Source: Prochlorococcus sp. AG-347-E03
Lineage (GTDB): Bacteria; Cyanobacteriota; Cyanobacteriia; PCC-6307; Cyanobiaceae
NCBI GenBank assembly: GCA_003279115.1
Contig: QCBG01000002.1
Coordinates: 80,918-144,917, forward strand
DNA length: 64,000 bases
Direction: 5' to 3'
Shown here: positions 54,672 to 63,648 of the stretch, one piece after another
Numbering within the stretch: the stretch's first letter is position 1
Layout of the letters: each line of letters starts with the position of its first letter
Made by a program: the position numbers and the translations under genes
The notes under the pieces: generated by a model
Seen by the model: the letters and a program-made list of their open reading frames with translations, nothing else
Database searches by the model: none
What the model was told of the DNA's origin: nothing

Positions 54672-56948
54672 TTACAACTCTGCTGGATTAACATCTATTG
54701 TTAAAAAAACATTTTTTGGAATCAGTTTCCATAATATTGATCTATCAGGTAAAGGTATCTTTGTTCCTTCAGGACCATGTATTAATATCTGCCATCTAAA
54801 TTTTTTACCGACTTTAGCTATTAAACTAGGGGCAGGACCAATTAATTTCCAGTTATTTTTCTCACAAAAATTTATAAGATATTTTGCCACATTAGTTGCA
54901 ACTGATTCTGTTAACTCATAATTTTCACCTGAAAACTTTAAAAGACAAATCTTGCAAAATGGGAATAAATTAGCATCTTTTCTTAATCTCGAGTTTTCAA
55001 CTAAGAATCTTTCATAATCTCTTTTTTGAAGATACGAAATCACCGGGTGGTTAGGTTTATATGTTTGAAAAATTACTTTCCCTTTTTTTTGTGCCCTGCC
55101 GGCCCTTCCTGCTACTTGCAAAAATAATTGTAATGATTTTTCTTCTGCTGAAATATCTGGGCGATGAAGCAACCCATCTGCTGCAATAACTACTGAAAGA
55201 GTAATATTGGGGATGTCAATACCTTTTGCCAACATCTGAGTACCAACAAGAATATCAGCATCCCCTTTAGAAAACTTTGAAAGAATATCTCTATGACCAT
55301 CCTTTCCTGAAGTTGTATCTCTATCAAAGCGAAGTACTCTTAAGTCAGGAAATTCTTCATTTAAAAACTCTATTACCCTTTGCGTACCAATTCCAAAAGG
55401 TTTAAAAGCAGTTGAATGACAATCTGGACAACGATTGATCAATCTTGATTTATGATCGCACCAATGACACCTTAACCATTTTTTTCCTTGTGATCCGAGA
55501 TGAACTGATAAAGGAACGTCACAGTTGGGGCAATTTATTAAATATCCGCAATTTCTACAACTTAAAAATCCACTATGTCCCCTCCTAGGGATCAAAATTA
55601 TTGCTTGCTCTTTTTTTAAGCGTAGTTGAGGAAGCTTTTGTAATAATTCATTGGAAAAAATTTTCATATTGCCCTTCTTGAACTCATCCCGCATATCAAT
55701 AATTTTTATTTCAGGAGTCTCATTACTGGATATCCTTTGAATCATTCTTACCAATTTAAAATTACTTTCAAAAATACACTTTTTCCAAGTCTTCATTGAT
55801 GGGGTTGCACTCCCAAAAATTAACTTTGCAGAATTCCTTTTTACTATTTCAATAGCAATCTCTCTCGCGTCATAGCAAGGCATAGGACTATCTTGCTTAT
55901 AAGAAACATCATGTTCTTCATCCATTATTATTAATCCCAGATTTTTGATTGGAAGAAAAACTGCCGACCTTGTACCTATTACTATTAAAGGTTCATTAGC
56001 AGTAATAATTTTCTTCCAAACTAAAGTTCTATGATCGGGAGAACAATTACTATGATATTCGTAAACGACATTATTAAATCGCCTACTAAACCTATCAATA
56101 AGTTGAGGAATTAATCCAATTTCTGGTGCTAGTATCAAACAACTTTTTTTCTTAAGAAATTGATCTTCAGCAATTCTCATATACACTTCTGTTTTACCTG
56201 AACCTGTTTCGCCCCAAAGAAGTAATGCATCTCCAGGTTTCATTGTTTGAAATTCTTGAAATGCAATTTTTTGCTCATTTGTAAGATTTGGTTTTTTCGT
56301 TGCGATATAATCTTTTACAAAGGAATTTAATTTACTATTTACATTTTTTTTTCTTTTAGATTTAGCAAGATAATTTTTACTGACCATTGAGTTAATTAGA
56401 GTGTAATTAAAACCAGACTTTATTAATTCACTTTGCCAATTACCTTTTTTAGATAAAGTATCCATTAAAAAAAATTCTTTTTTGGTTAATCCATTTTTCT
56501 TAATATCAAATTCTTTTTTAGTTTCAATCCATATTTGATCTTTAAAACCTTGAGAAATATTCTTATATTTACCAATCCAGCCAGGAGGAAATGCAGTTTT
56601 AAACATTTTTAAATTACTAACCATATAAAAAGTGGCTAGGGACTCTATCCATTCTCTCCAAGAGTCATCAATTATTTTTTTCTGCAAAATACCTTCAACA
56701 AACAAATATCTTATACTTTTTCCTCCAGTAATAATTGATTCATCTGTATTAAGTGTCGAAAAGTTTTTTTTGGAGATCACCAACCCATTCAATAGTCTTC
56801 CTCTTAGTCTCACACTTACAATATCCCCAACTTCTGCACCAAGATTATTTCCATCTATATAGTAAAAGCTTTCATTATTAATACCTATATCAAGCAAAAT
56901 TTCCAATTTGTAGGAGATATTTAATAACTGATTACTTGCCGGCTTCAA
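54672..56948 (-). CDS. priA: Primosomal protein N' (replication restart helicase)
   Basis: A 758-residue superfamily 2 helicase that reloads the replisome at stalled forks. Visible are the Walker A LLWGETGSGKTEVYMRIA, DEEHDVSYKQ (DEEH box), IGTRSAVFLP, the paired zinc-binding Cys clusters (CRNCGYLINCPNCD and CHWCDHKSRLINRCPDCH), and the late QVAGRAGRAQKKGKVIFQTY. TTG start at 56948. The DNA-binding N-terminal third is less conserved than usual. The SSB tip (VDEIPF) is a known partner of PriA. Confidence 0.96.
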   Translation of the reverse strand: MKPASNQLLNISYKLEILLDIGINNESFYYIDGNNLGAEVGDIVSVRLRGRLLNGLVISKKNFSTLNTDESIITGGKSIRYLFVEGILQKKIIDDSWREWIESLATFYMVSNLKMFKTAFPPGWIGKYKNISQGFKDQIWIETKKEFDIKKNGLTKKEFFLMDTLSKKGNWQSELIKSGFNYTLINSMVSKNYLAKSKRKKNVNSKLNSFVKDYIATKKPNLTNEQKIAFQEFQTMKPGDALLLWGETGSGKTEVYMRIAEDQFLKKKSCLILAPEIGLIPQLIDRFSRRFNNVVYEYHSNCSPDHRTLVWKKIITANEPLIVIGTRSAVFLPIKNLGLIIMDEEHDVSYKQDSPMPCYDAREIAIEIVKRNSAKLIFGSATPSMKTWKKCIFESNFKLVRMIQRISSNETPEIKIIDMRDEFKKGNMKIFSNELLQKLPQLRLKKEQAIILIPRRGHSGFLSCRNCGYLINCPNCDVPLSVHLGSQGKKWLRCHWCDHKSRLINRCPDCHSTAFKPFGIGTQRVIEFLNEEFPDLRVLRFDRDTTSGKDGHRDILSKFSKGDADILVGTQMLAKGIDIPNITLSVVIAADGLLHRPDISAEEKSLQLFLQVAGRAGRAQKKGKVIFQTYKPNHPVISYLQKRDYERFLVENSRLRKDANLFPFCKICLLKFSGENYELTESVATNVAKYLINFCEKNNWKLIGPAPSLIAKVGKKFRWQILIHGPEGTKIPLPDRSILWKLIPKNVFLTIDVNPAEL

Positions 56949-57271
56949 AACTTTTTCTTAGTATTGGATTGTTGAACATTCCACAAAGTGTTTTTTGCAC
57001 ATTGTAAGTATCCTGCTCTTAAGGGAGACATGAAGCTTTGATCATTGACTGAAAATTCAAAAAATGATCTGCCAGTCTGAGAAATCCCAAGACTTTTTAC
57101 TTTAGGTAATCTATAGCACTATTTAAATTTTTCAACAGTTTAAAAAACTTTTTTATTCAAATTACTGAAAAAGTTCTTTTACAAATTAATCGGGAAATTT
57201 ACTACTAAATGTACAAATTAGCCCTAAATAAAATTTAATCTAGTTAAATTCACCGTAGAAAGGAGTCAATC
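56949..57271. promoter_or_regulatory. priA/sigma-factor divergent intergenic region
   Basis: A 323-base gap, one of the two longest in the window, with no credible ORF. It holds a GTTGAACATTCCACA word at 56971-56985 that is shared with the carboxysome promoter region, a GATCATT/AATGATC stem at 57040-57069, and ATTACTGAAAAAGTT at 57161-57175, a word also found at 45508-45522. The sigma-factor gene ends it with a strong GAAAGGAG ribosome site at 57258-57265. It must hold both promoters, and a small RNA is possible. Confidence 0.55.
56971..56985 (+). promoter_or_regulatory. Shared motif copy in the priA/rpoD gap (GTTGAACATTCCACA)
   Basis: Exact 15-base match, on the opposite strand, to 10173-10187. 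It is 22 bases upstream of the priA TTG start and 286 upstream of the sigma-factor start, so either gene could be the target. Confidence 0.45.
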
Positions 57272-58453
57272 ATGTGTCCAGTCGCAGCAGAATCAAAAAA
57301 TTCCAAGCCCAGCTCAAAAAAAAAGATTAACAAAAAAATTAATACCAATTTAGAAACAGTAGTTGAAGACGAAAAGAATATCAATAACCAAAGTTTACAG
57401 ACATCAACTGATTCAAGGGAAAGCGGCATAGAAACAAATAATGAATTAAGTGATTCTGAAGATGAAGATAAAGGCCTTGGGAACATAAAGCTTGGCCCTA
57501 AAGGTACATATACTGAGGATTCAATAAGAGTTTACTTACAAGAAATTGGGAGAATTAGACTTTTAAGACCGGATGAAGAAATTGAACTTGCTAGAAAAAT
57601 TGCTGATTTACTCCAATTAGAGGAACTGGCAACTCAATATGAATCAGAAAAAGGACATTTCCCCTCAGTTAGGGAATGGGCTGAGTTAATAGATATGCCC
57701 CTTCCCAAATTTAGAAGAAGACTTCTTTTGGGTCGAAGAGCTAAAGAAAAAATGGTTCAATCAAATTTAAGATTAGTTGTTTCCATTGCTAAAAAATATA
57801 TGAATAGAGGCTTATCATTCCAAGACTTAATCCAAGAAGGAAGTTTGGGCCTAATTAGGGCAGCAGAAAAATTTGACCATGAGAAAGGTTACAAGTTTTC
57901 TACATACGCAACTTGGTGGATTCGCCAAGCCATTACAAGAGCAATTGCTGATCAAAGTAGAACTATTAGATTGCCAGTTCACCTATACGAGACAATCTCC
58001 AGAATTAAAAAAACTACAAAAGTTCTTAGCCAAGAATTTGGTAGAAAACCTAGTGAAGAAGAAATTGCTGAGAGTATGGAAATGACAATTGAAAAATTAA
58101 GATTTATAGCTAAAAGTGCTCAGCTTCCTATTTCTTTAGAAACTCCAATAGGTAAAGAAGAAGACTCAAGACTCGGAGACTTCATAGAGGCTGATATAGA
58201 AAATCCGGAACAAGATGTTTCTAAAACTTTATTAAGAGAAGATTTGGAAGGAGTATTAGCCACTTTAAGTCCAAGGGAAAGAGATGTTCTCAGATTGAGA
58301 TATGGCATTGATGATGGAAGAATGAAAACTCTTGAAGAAATTGGTCAAATTTTTGATGTAACGAGAGAACGAATTAGACAAATAGAAGCAAAAGCCCTAA
58401 GAAAACTTAGACATCCAAATCGAAATGGGGTTTTAAAAGAATATATAAAATAA
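57272..58453 (+). CDS. rpoD: Principal RNA polymerase sigma factor (group 1, RpoD/SigA)
   Basis: The 393-residue housekeeping sigma factor. After a charged N-terminal region of about 75 residues, which is shorter than the E. coli region 1.1, it has region 1.2 ([16 protein letters not shown]), region 2 ([49 protein letters not shown]), region 3, and region 4 ([36 protein letters not shown]). The ATG at 57272 follows a strong Shine-Dalgarno, GAAAGGAG, at a spacing of six. Length and motifs fit the group 1 sigma, not a smaller group 2 one. Confidence 0.95.
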   Translation: MCPVAAESKNSKPSSKKKINKKINTNLETVVEDEKNINNQSLQTSTDSRESGIETNNELSDSEDEDKGLGNIKLGPKGTYTEDSIRVYLQEIGRIRLLRPDEEIELARKIADLLQLEELATQYESEKGHFPSVREWAELIDMPLPKFRRRLLLGRRAKEKMVQSNLRLVVSIAKKYMNRGLSFQDLIQEGSLGLIRAAEKFDHEKGYKFSTYATWWIRQAITRAIADQSRTIRLPVHLYETISRIKKTTKVLSQEFGRKPSEEEIAESMEMTIEKLRFIAKSAQLPISLETPIGKEEDSRLGDFIEADIENPEQDVSKTLLREDLEGVLATLSPRERDVLRLRYGIDDGRMKTLEEIGQIFDVTRERIRQIEAKALRKLRHPNRNGVLKEYIK

Positions 58454-58549
58454 AAAAAGTTACGTATAATTTTCAGCTTTAGAAACTTGCAAAAGAATAG
58501 CTTAAAATAGATTCGACCAAATTTTAATTCAAACTCAAAATAATATTTA

Positions 58550-59500
58550 ATGACTAATTTTAAGCTGAAAATAGCTAGTAGAAGAAGTAAACTAGCAATG
58601 GTTCAAACTTTATGGGTTAAAGATCAACTAGAGAGGAATATTCCCAATTTAGAGGTATCTATAGAAGCTATGGCAACTCAAGGTGACAAGATCCTCGATG
58701 TAGCCTTAGCAAAAATAGGCGACAAAGGCTTATTTACAAAAGAACTTGAAGCGCAAATGCTAGTAGGCCATGCAGATATAGCAGTTCATTCCCTGAAAGA
58801 TTTACCAACCAATTTGCCTAATGGCCTTAAATTAGGATGCATTACAAAAAGGGAAGATCCTGCGGATGCTTTAGTAGTAAGCAAAAAAAATGACTGTTAT
58901 AAATTAGAAACCTTACCTGAAGGATCGATTGTGGGGACAAGCTCTCTAAGAAGACTTGCACAATTAAGAAATAAGTACCCACATCTTGTTTTCAAAGATA
59001 TCAGGGGAAATGTTATTACAAGAATAGAAAAATTGGATGCTGGAGAATTTGATTGCATAATTCTTGCGGCTGCTGGTTTAAAAAGATTAGGCTTTGAATC
59101 AAGAATCCACCAGATTATACCAAGTGAAATTTCTCTTCATGCCGTTGGCCAAGGAGCTCTAGGCATTGAATGTAAATCTGATGATAAAAAAGTTTTAGAA
59201 ATTATAAATGTCCTAGAAGATAAACCCACTAGTCAAAGATGTTTGGCAGAAAGGGCTTTTTTAAGAGAGCTAGAAGGTGGATGCCAAGTCCCAATTGGTG
59301 TTAATAGTAATATTGATAAAGGGAAACTTTACCTTACTGGTATGGTAGCCTCTCTTGATGGAGAAAGGCTCATAAAAGATAAAATTAGTGGTAATATAAA
59401 TGATCCCGAAGAAGTAGGCAATGAACTAGCTAAAAAATTAAAGCAGCAAGGTGCCGAAGAAATACTAAGCGAAATATTTGAAAAATTTAGAGAAAAATAA
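58550..59500 (+). CDS. hemC: Porphobilinogen deaminase (hydroxymethylbilane synthase)
   Basis: Joins four porphobilinogens to the linear tetrapyrrole that leads to haem, chlorophyll and B12. The 316 residues hold the N-terminal [45 protein letters not shown] and the dipyrromethane-cofactor cysteine in [10 protein letters not shown]. It starts 96 bases after the sigma-factor gene on the same strand. Confidence 0.98.
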   Translation: MTNFKLKIASRRSKLAMVQTLWVKDQLERNIPNLEVSIEAMATQGDKILDVALAKIGDKGLFTKELEAQMLVGHADIAVHSLKDLPTNLPNGLKLGCITKREDPADALVVSKKNDCYKLETLPEGSIVGTSSLRRLAQLRNKYPHLVFKDIRGNVITRIEKLDAGEFDCIILAAAGLKRLGFESRIHQIIPSEISLHAVGQGALGIECKSDDKKVLEIINVLEDKPTSQRCLAERAFLRELEGGCQVPIGVNSNIDKGKLYLTGMVASLDGERLIKDKISGNINDPEEVGNELAKKLKQQGAEEILSEIFEKFREK

Positions 59501-59521
59501 AATTAGTTAATTTACTAATTT
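59500..59521. terminator. Possible two-way terminator between hemC and the pyrophosphatase gene
   Basis: AAATTAGT-taattt-ACTAATTT, a perfect 8-bp stem that spans the gap between the stops of convergent hemC and ppa. A bidirectional terminator is plausible although the stem is AT-rich and lacks a distinct T-run. Confidence 0.4.
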
Positions 59522-60094
59522 AGGATCAATTTCTTTTTTGTATCTCTCTTCACAATCTTTAATCACTTTAACAGCTTCTTCTATCCCAAAAAAACCATTA
59601 ACTGTACATGTTCCTGGTTTTTTTAGATCTTTGTAGTGCTCCCAATAATACTTTGTTTCTTTTAACCAATGATCTCCAAGGTCTTCATAACTTGAGATAT
59701 GATCCATTCTTTTATCATCTGCGAGAACCGCTATTACCTTATCATCGACCTCTCCACCATCATCAAATTTCATCACCCCAATAATCCTTGCTTCCACAAT
59801 AGATCCGGGTATCAGTGGCTCAGTTACCCCAACAATTTCTACATCAAGCGGATCTCCATCTTCATCCCATGTCCTTGGAATACATCCATAAGCAAAAGGA
59901 TACGCAAGTGATGAATAACCTACCCTATCAAGTTTAAGATGGCCCGTTTCTGTAATTAATTCATATTTATTTATGGTATTAGAGTTCAATTCAACAATAG
60001 TGTTTATTATTGTATTTGAGCTGTCAGTGAAAGCATTTAGTATGTGCAATAAATTTGGGGTAACCCTGCTTGGGGGCTGATTTAGATTTGCCAT
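59507..60094 (-). CDS. ppa: Inorganic pyrophosphatase family I, complete active site
   Basis: A 195-residue soluble pyrophosphatase, second copy of the family in the window. Active-site residues are in place: VELNSNTINKYE, LDRVGYSS, YPFAYGCIP, the DEDGDPLD signature with all its aspartates (Asp80, Asp82 and Asp85, counted from the TTG one codon before the ATG), and MKFDDGGEVDDKVI. The sequence is more like plastid and bacteroidete relatives in places (PFAYGCIPRTWDED) than the copy at 44209. An in-frame TTG at 60097 precedes the ATG at 60094, which I prefer. Convergent with hemC. Confidence 0.92.
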   Translation of the reverse strand: MANLNQPPSRVTPNLLHILNAFTDSSNTIINTIVELNSNTINKYELITETGHLKLDRVGYSSLAYPFAYGCIPRTWDEDGDPLDVEIVGVTEPLIPGSIVEARIIGVMKFDDGGEVDDKVIAVLADDKRMDHISSYEDLGDHWLKETKYYWEHYKDLKKPGTCTVNGFFGIEEAVKVIKDCEERYKKEIDPKLVN

Positions 60095-60157
60095 CAAGAA
60101 ATTATTTTTGTTTATCTTACATCCTCACACCTAAACAAATTCTTTAAAAGTAATGTT

Positions 60158-61663
60158 TCAGCAAAAATCACTTATTTTAGACCTTAAATGATTAATAAAA
60201 TAGTTTGGCGATAGTTCTTCATTAGTTACATCTCTTACCAAGTCCATACAATTAACTGATCTGCCATATTTATGTATATTATTTTTTAACCAAAAGATGA
60301 TCCTTTGATATTCACCATTTTCAATTAAGTTGTCAATAAAACCTATTTCTCTTTCCATTTGAGAAGATATTTGCGCACTTACAACATGTCCTAACAAATA
60401 TGAGGGGAAATATCCAAACGCCCCTTCACTCCAATGAACATCTTGAAGACAACCTTCTGAATCATTAGATGGTTTGGTTCCTAGGAGTTCATCATATCTT
60501 TTATTCCATTCTGTTGGAATATCTTCAGCAGGTAACCCTCCCTCAATTAAATCTATTTCAAGTTCGGTTCTTATTAATATGTGTAAGCCATAAGTCAATT
60601 CATCCGCTTCAACCCTATTTAATCCTGCTTCCAAATGATTAATAGATTGCCATAGTTCTAAATAATTATTAAGAGAACATCCAGCCGAAAGAAATTTGTT
60701 AAAAAATCTTTTCGAAAAAGATTTGGATTTAACTATTCTATTTTCCCAAAATAAAGATTGACTTTCATGAATACCCATAGAGGTTGCTTGACCTAGAGGC
60801 CAAGCAAACCATTGATGACTTTGAGATGGCAAACCCTGCTCATAAATAGAATGCCCCCACTCATGCGCAGTTGCTAAAAAACTTGATAATGGTTCACCTT
60901 CAACAATTCTTGTTGTAATCCTGTAATCATTAGGCCCTAATGTAATCGAAAAAGGATGGGGAGATTTACCAACAACTACTATATCTTTATCTCTACCAAA
61001 CTCATCAAGTAATTGAGAACATAAATTATTTTGCGATTCTGGACTCAAATCCCAGTGATATTTCTTAGATTTATTAATCCTTCTAATCAACTCTGGGAGA
61101 GTATCTTTCAAAGGCTGAAATATTTTATTCAGCCACTTTAAAGTTAATTCAGGCTCAAAGGGTTGGGCTAAAGTTTCCCATGGTGAATATTGATCTGATA
61201 TTTGTTTTGCCTCTTCAATCCGCAATTTGACTAATTCTTTAAAGAAAGGAAGAAAAATTTTAAAATCTGATTTTGCCTTAGCTTCTTGCCAGCTTTCATA
61301 TCCTTTAGATTTTGCCTTTGCTAGAGACTCAACTAATTGGGGATCTAGGTTTCTTTCTCTATTGAATTCCTTCAATAAAAGACTAATATTTCTCTCTTTA
61401 TCTTTTATGAAAAGTTGGTTATCGGAATTTCGTTCAATATCTGCTAGTTCATTTTTAGCAGATTTTATTAAATCATAAAATTCCTCGGAAGAATTTCTTT
61501 CATGCAATAATTTTGCAATATAAGTAAGTTGTTCAGACCTCCAAGAAGCACCTTTCTTTGGCATTCCAGTATTCTGATCCCAATAAAGTGTATTTTGGAT
61601 TGAACCTAATATTTGTGTTTTTTTAAGGTAAGCACCCAATTTATTCCAATGAGTTTCAGCCAA
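60158..61663 (-). CDS. Carboxypeptidase Taq (M32) metallopeptidase
   Basis: A 501-residue cytosolic zinc carboxypeptidase. The HExxH motif is HEWGHSIYEQG near 268-278, with HESQSLFWENR as the third-ligand region and HILIRTELEIDLIEG, HWSEGAFGYFPSYLLGH downstream, all normal for M32. The N-terminal helices (LGSIQNTLYWDQNTGMPKKGASWRSEQL) match the family start; TTG is used. Length is ordinary. Peptide turnover is the presumed role. Confidence 0.95.
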   Translation of the reverse strand: MAETHWNKLGAYLKKTQILGSIQNTLYWDQNTGMPKKGASWRSEQLTYIAKLLHERNSSEEFYDLIKSAKNELADIERNSDNQLFIKDKERNISLLLKEFNRERNLDPQLVESLAKAKSKGYESWQEAKAKSDFKIFLPFFKELVKLRIEEAKQISDQYSPWETLAQPFEPELTLKWLNKIFQPLKDTLPELIRRINKSKKYHWDLSPESQNNLCSQLLDEFGRDKDIVVVGKSPHPFSITLGPNDYRITTRIVEGEPLSSFLATAHEWGHSIYEQGLPSQSHQWFAWPLGQATSMGIHESQSLFWENRIVKSKSFSKRFFNKFLSAGCSLNNYLELWQSINHLEAGLNRVEADELTYGLHILIRTELEIDLIEGGLPAEDIPTEWNKRYDELLGTKPSNDSEGCLQDVHWSEGAFGYFPSYLLGHVVSAQISSQMEREIGFIDNLIENGEYQRIIFWLKNNIHKYGRSVNCMDLVRDVTNEELSPNYFINHLRSKISDFC

Positions 61664-61770
61664 AGATTTTAATGGAAATTAAGTTTATTTTAAGATAAAA
61701 ATTTTAATGTCTGCAGTAAAACGTACATCTTATCCATAATAGGATATTGATTAATTAAGTTTTACCTTAA

Positions 61771-62226
61771 ATGGAACAAATATTTTCAAAATTAAAATTC
61801 TTAACCCATGGCGAGGGTTTTATTGATATCACATATGATTTAAATTTATGTATTGAAAAAAATAATTTTCATTCCGGAATTTTAAATTTAACTTCACTTC
61901 ATACAAGTTGCAGTTTAACTATTAATGAGAACGCAGATCCAAATGTGCTAAGAGACTTAAAAAAGTATATGCAATCTATAGTTCCCTATGATTCCTACTT
62001 AACCTTATCAAAGGATAGAGAAGAAATATCCTATAAACATTATCAAGAGGGGGCTGATGATATGCCAGCACATATTAAAACATCCCTAACAAACACTTGT
62101 TTATCTTTGAGTTTTCAAGACGGGAAAATTATGCTGGGCACATGGCAAGCAGTTTATTTATGGGAACATCGATTTGATCAAAAGGAAAGAATCATAAATG
62201 TACATATAATTGGTGAGAAAAAGTAA
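61771..62226 (+). CDS. YjbQ/UPF0047 family protein
   Basis: A 151-residue trimeric beta-fold protein. Family landmarks: GEGFIDITYDLN, NLTSLHTSCSLTINENADPNVLRDLKKYM, HYQEGADDMPAHIKTSL and IMLGTWQAVYLWEHR. E. coli YjbQ has weak thiamine-phosphate synthase activity, but the true role of the family is unknown. Followed 36 bases later by the pterin dehydratase. Confidence 0.92.
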   Translation: MEQIFSKLKFLTHGEGFIDITYDLNLCIEKNNFHSGILNLTSLHTSCSLTINENADPNVLRDLKKYMQSIVPYDSYLTLSKDREEISYKHYQEGADDMPAHIKTSLTNTCLSLSFQDGKIMLGTWQAVYLWEHRFDQKERIINVHIIGEKK

Positions 62227-62262
62227 GTTATTTATAATGTAATAAGTCAGATTTCTTATTTA

Positions 62263-62553
62263 ATGAAACCCTACATTTTGCAAGATGAAGAATTGAATGA
62301 ATTAGTTGTCAAGATACCTGGCTGGGAAATTAAATCTAAACAAATCCAAAGAGAATTTAACTTCGCTAATTTTATTGAAGCCTTCTCATTTATGACTAAA
62401 ATTGCTTTAATCTGCGAAAAGTATAACCATCATCCTAACTGGGAAAACGTTTATTCAAAAGTAATAATTAGGTTAAGTACTCATGATTTGGGGGGCATAA
62501 CAAATCTGGATCAAACATTAGCTTCAGAAATAAATAAAGTTTTCGATCAATAA
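62263..62553 (+). CDS. phhB: Pterin-4a-carbinolamine dehydratase
   Basis: Dehydrates 4a-hydroxytetrahydropterin to recycle the cofactor of aromatic amino-acid hydroxylases. The 96 residues carry the active-site set His56-His57-Pro58 in YNHHPNWENVY and His74-Asp75 in LSTHDLGGI. Role here is open, since the hydroxylase is not in the window. It is a paralogue of the acRAF gene at 2961, which lost these residues. Confidence 0.93.
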   Translation: MKPYILQDEELNELVVKIPGWEIKSKQIQREFNFANFIEAFSFMTKIALICEKYNHHPNWENVYSKVIIRLSTHDLGGITNLDQTLASEINKVFDQ

Positions 62554-62594
62554 AATTACAAATTAAATTTCATTCATTTAAAAAATTCGTCAAA

Positions 62595-63620
62595 ATGTCT
62601 AAAAAATTATTACCTGTTACGATTATTAGTGGATTTTTAGGTTCTGGCAAAACTACGCTTTTAAATCATATTTTAAAAAATCAAGTTGGTCTTAAAACAG
62701 CTGTTTTGGTTAATGAATTTGGAGAGATAGGAATAGACAATGACTTAATAATAGAGGGCTCAGAAGATATGATCGAATTAAATAATGGCTGCATATGCTG
62801 CTCTATTAATGGAGAATTATTAACTACAGTATCCAAAGTTCTAGAAAGATCTGAAAAAATAGACTATTTGATTGTTGAAACTACTGGGCTAGCAGATCCA
62901 TTGCCAGTAGCCATGACTTTTGCGGCTGGAGATCTTCGGGAAAGAGTCAGATTAGATTCAATCATCACTGTCATTGATGGAGAAAATTTTGATTTTGAAA
63001 TTAATAATACAAGTGTCGCCTATTCTCAGATTTTATACGGAGATATTCTTCTCCTAAATAAATGTGATTTAGTCAACGAAGAACAACTAAAGAAAGTCGA
63101 AAAATTTATAAACAAAATAAAAAAAGAACCAAGGATATTGAGATCAACCAATAGTGAAGTCGGATTACAAACAATAATGAGTGTAGGTCTATTTGAAACA
63201 GATACTTTTAAATTCGATAAGGATAAAGAAGATATAGAAGACAATTCACACGATCACTCTTCTCATTCACACGATCACTCTTCTCATTCACACGATCACT
63301 CTTCTCATTCACACGATATGCTTAATAATATAGAGGGTTTTACATCAGTTTCTTATGAGACATTTGAACCATTTTCCTTAAGGAAATTTCAATATTTCTT
63401 AGATAATCAAATCTCACAAAATGTATTTAGGGCGAAAGGAATATTATGGTTTATGGAGAGTGAAAGAAAACACATTTTTCACCTATCTGGAAAACGATTT
63501 TCTCTAGATGATGAAGAATGGACAAAAGAAAAATCTAACAAAATAGTATTAATTGGGAAAGACTTAGATCATAAAACTATTAAGAAGCAACTCTCATCAT
63601 GTAGATTTAGTACAGATTAG
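62595..63620 (+). CDS. CobW-family GTPase (zinc metallochaperone type) with His-rich loop
   Basis: A 341-residue G3E GTPase: P-loop GFLGSGKT at 13-20, the metal-binding CxCC motif GCICCSI at 65-71, VETTGLADP, LNKCDLV, and a C-terminal CobW_C domain (FEPFSLRKFQYFLD, RAKGILWFMES). Between them is a His-rich loop made of a 21-bp tandem repeat. Such proteins deliver zinc, or cobalt in CobW proper, to client enzymes, usually under metal limitation. Zinc is favoured here, but no zinc-responsive site was identified. Confidence 0.9.
   Translation: MSKKLLPVTIISGFLGSGKTTLLNHILKNQVGLKTAVLVNEFGEIGIDNDLIIEGSEDMIELNNGCICCSINGELLTTVSKVLERSEKIDYLIVETTGLADPLPVAMTFAAGDLRERVRLDSIITVIDGENFDFEINNTSVAYSQILYGDILLLNKCDLVNEEQLKKVEKFINKIKKEPRILRSTNSEVGLQTIMSVGLFETDTFKFDKDKEDIEDNSHDHSSHSHDHSSHSHDHSSHSHDMLNNIEGFTSVSYETFEPFSLRKFQYFLDNQISQNVFRAKGILWFMESERKHIFHLSGKRFSLDDEEWTKEKSNKIVLIGKDLDHKTIKKQLSSCRFSTD
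63245..63317 (+). repeat. 21-bp tandem repeat encoding HDHSSHS in the CobW-type gene
   Basis: The unit TTCACACGATCACTCTTCTCA is present in three exact copies from 63245, 63266 and 63287, followed by a ten-base partial copy at 63308-63317. Each unit is seven codons, so changes in copy number stay in frame and alter the metal-binding loop length. Confidence 0.95.
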
Positions 63621-63648
63621 TGTATACATATTAGGGTTTAATAAATTT

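Noticed and set aside
63245..63317. CRISPR-like array
   Set aside because: The repeat has no spacers, lies in a coding frame and encodes a His-rich loop.
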